From: Bacteroidota bacterium
Lineage (GTDB): Bacteria; Bacteroidota; Bacteroidia; B-17B0; Aurantibacillaceae
NCBI GenBank assembly: GCA_025360565.1
Contig: JANYBY010000180.1
Location: 1 to 7,773 of the forward strand
Direction: 5' to 3'
Length of the DNA stretch: 7,773 bases
Of this stretch, positions 6,949 to 7,773 are shown in pieces (position 1 is the first letter of the stretch; each line of letters starts with the position of its first letter). The notes under the pieces were generated by a model. That model was not told the origin of the DNA and made no database searches. It was given only the letters and a program-made list of their open reading frames with translations. A program made the translations under genes and the position numbers.

Positions 6949-6957
6949 GCAAATTTT
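6937..6957 (+). terminator. Possible intrinsic terminator overlapping the regulator's stop codon
   Basis: AATTTGC (6937-6943) and GCAAATT (6949-6955) form a perfect 7-bp stem around a 5-nt loop that includes the TAA stop (6946-6948), and the right arm runs on into two more T (four T in all, 6954-6957). Position at the end of the gene set supports termination. The stem is AT-rich and the T run short, so it may be weak or accidental. Confidence 0.35.
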
Positions 6958-7000
6958 CCGTCTTTATTCAAACAAACAGTTTCTGTTAATAATAATTGAT

Positions 7001-7021
7001 CCGCCAAATCCGCCAAATCCG
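7001..7021. repeat. Two-copy 9-bp tandem repeat upstream of radA
   Basis: CCGCCAAAT occurs at 7001-7009 and 7010-7018 and is followed by CCG, the beginning of a third unit. It is more GC-rich than the rest of the 100-nt gap and ends 28 nt before the radA ATG. No TAnnTTTG promoter with a proper -33 element was found in this gap. The repeat may be a protein site or the result of replication slippage. Confidence 0.6.
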
Positions 7022-7048
7022 AGGCATAATATTAAATTCGTATCTCCC

Positions 7049-7773
7049 ATGTCAAAAACCAAAACAACATTTTTTTGTCAGAGCTGCGGTGCCCAGGCGG
7101 CAAAGTGGGCAGGCAAGTGCAATAGTTGTGGTGAGTGGAATACTTTAGTTGAAGAGGTAATTCACAAAGAAACAAAGAACGATCGCCTGCAATTATTTGC
7201 CGGAAATAAAAAAGGTGCCGCCAATAAATCTATTTTATTACAAGAAGTAGGCACACAGGATTATCCGCGCATTGCCGTTCCGGGAAAAGAATTAACGCGC
7301 GTTTTAGGAGGAGGCATTGTGCCCGGAAGCCTTGTGCTATTTGGCGGCGAACCGGGCATAGGCAAATCTACTTTAATGCTGCAATTGGCATTACGCTTAA
7401 AAAATTTAAAGGTATTGTATGTAAGCGGCGAAGAAAGCGAACAGCAAATTAAAATGCGCGCAGATAGAATTGGCGTTACTACAGAAAGTTGTTTTATTTT
7501 ACAAGAAACAAATACACAAAATATTTTTCAGCAGATAAACGAATTGCAACCGCAATTAATAGTTATTGATTCTATTCAAACTCTTCACACAAGTTATATT
7601 GATAGCAGCCCCGGAAGCGTTAGCCAGGTTCGCGAATGCGCAGCCGAATTTTTACGCTTTGCAAAAGAAACCAATACGCCGGTTTTTATGATCGGTCATA
7701 TAACAAAAGAAGGAAGCATAGCCGGACCAAAAGTTTTAGAACATATGGTGGACACTGTTTTGTTATTTGAAGG
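7049..7773 (+). CDS. radA: DNA repair protein RadA/Sms, 5' part
   Basis: RadA is a RecA-related, DnaB-like ATPase that helps branch migration and processing of recombination intermediates. The first 241 residues are present. A zinc finger lies at the N-terminus with C10, C13, C24 and C27 in FFCQSCGAQAAKWAGKC. The linker leads to LTRVLGGGIVPGS (82-94), Walker A GGEPGIGKST (99-108), SGEES (126-130) and Walker B LIVIDSIQT (170-178, D174). Near the edge GHITKEGSIAGPKVLEHMVD is typical RadA. The KNRFG motif and the C-terminal Lon-like domain lie beyond the window; the full protein should be about 450 residues. The ATG at 7049 sets the zinc finger close to the N-terminus as usual. The frame is open to the last base, so the gene is cut by the window, not broken. 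It lies 100 nt after the regulator gene and probably has its own transcription. Confidence 0.96.
   Translation, partial: MSKTKTTFFCQSCGAQAAKWAGKCNSCGEWNTLVEEVIHKETKNDRLQLFAGNKKGAANKSILLQEVGTQDYPRIAVPGKELTRVLGGGIVPGSLVLFGGEPGIGKSTLMLQLALRLKNLKVLYVSGEESEQQIKMRADRIGVTTESCFILQETNTQNIFQQINELQPQLIVIDSIQTLHTSYIDSSPGSVSQVRECAAEFLRFAKETNTPVFMIGHITKEGSIAGPKVLEHMVDTVLLFE

Overview
The window looks like chromosomal DNA of a low-GC member of the Bacteroidota. The signs are an AT-rich genome, A-rich start regions with no AGGAGG Shine-Dalgarno, a promoter of the Bacteroidota form (TTTG, then TAnnTTTG), an export signal ending in the phylum-typical LFSQ, NadA and RadA sequences of Bacteroidota type, and a HisKA_2-type kinase paired with a LytTR regulator. 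I cannot name a genus.

Layout: positions 1-420 hold no convincing gene. This stretch is very AT-rich and carries a good candidate promoter (269-301), an 11-bp inverted repeat overlapping it, a small palindrome just past the predicted start of transcription, and several copies of a 7-mer, CTAACAA. Four genes then follow on the + strand with gaps of only 27, 26 and 4 nt: nadA (quinolinate synthase), an exported protein made of MORN-like repeats, a soluble six-PAS histidine kinase, and a REC-LytTR response regulator. A palindrome followed by a short T run overlaps the stop of the regulator gene. After a 100-nt gap comes the 5' half of radA (DNA repair/recombination ATPase), cut by the window's end.

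How the genes fit together: the kinase and regulator form a clear two-component pair, with cytoplasmic sensing by stacked PAS domains, phosphotransfer to the regulator, and DNA binding by LytTR. The exported MORN-repeat protein directly upstream could be a functional partner, but its predicted location (outside the cytoplasm) and the kinase's (cytoplasm) argue against direct contact. NadA and RadA are housekeeping genes. nadA could simply supply the promoter through which the signalling genes are read. No mobile element, CRISPR array, tRNA or rRNA was seen. The less ordinary points are the threefold tandem PAS duplication in the kinase, the repeat-rich control region before nadA, and the conserved-looking but uncharacterised MORN/kinase/regulator trio.
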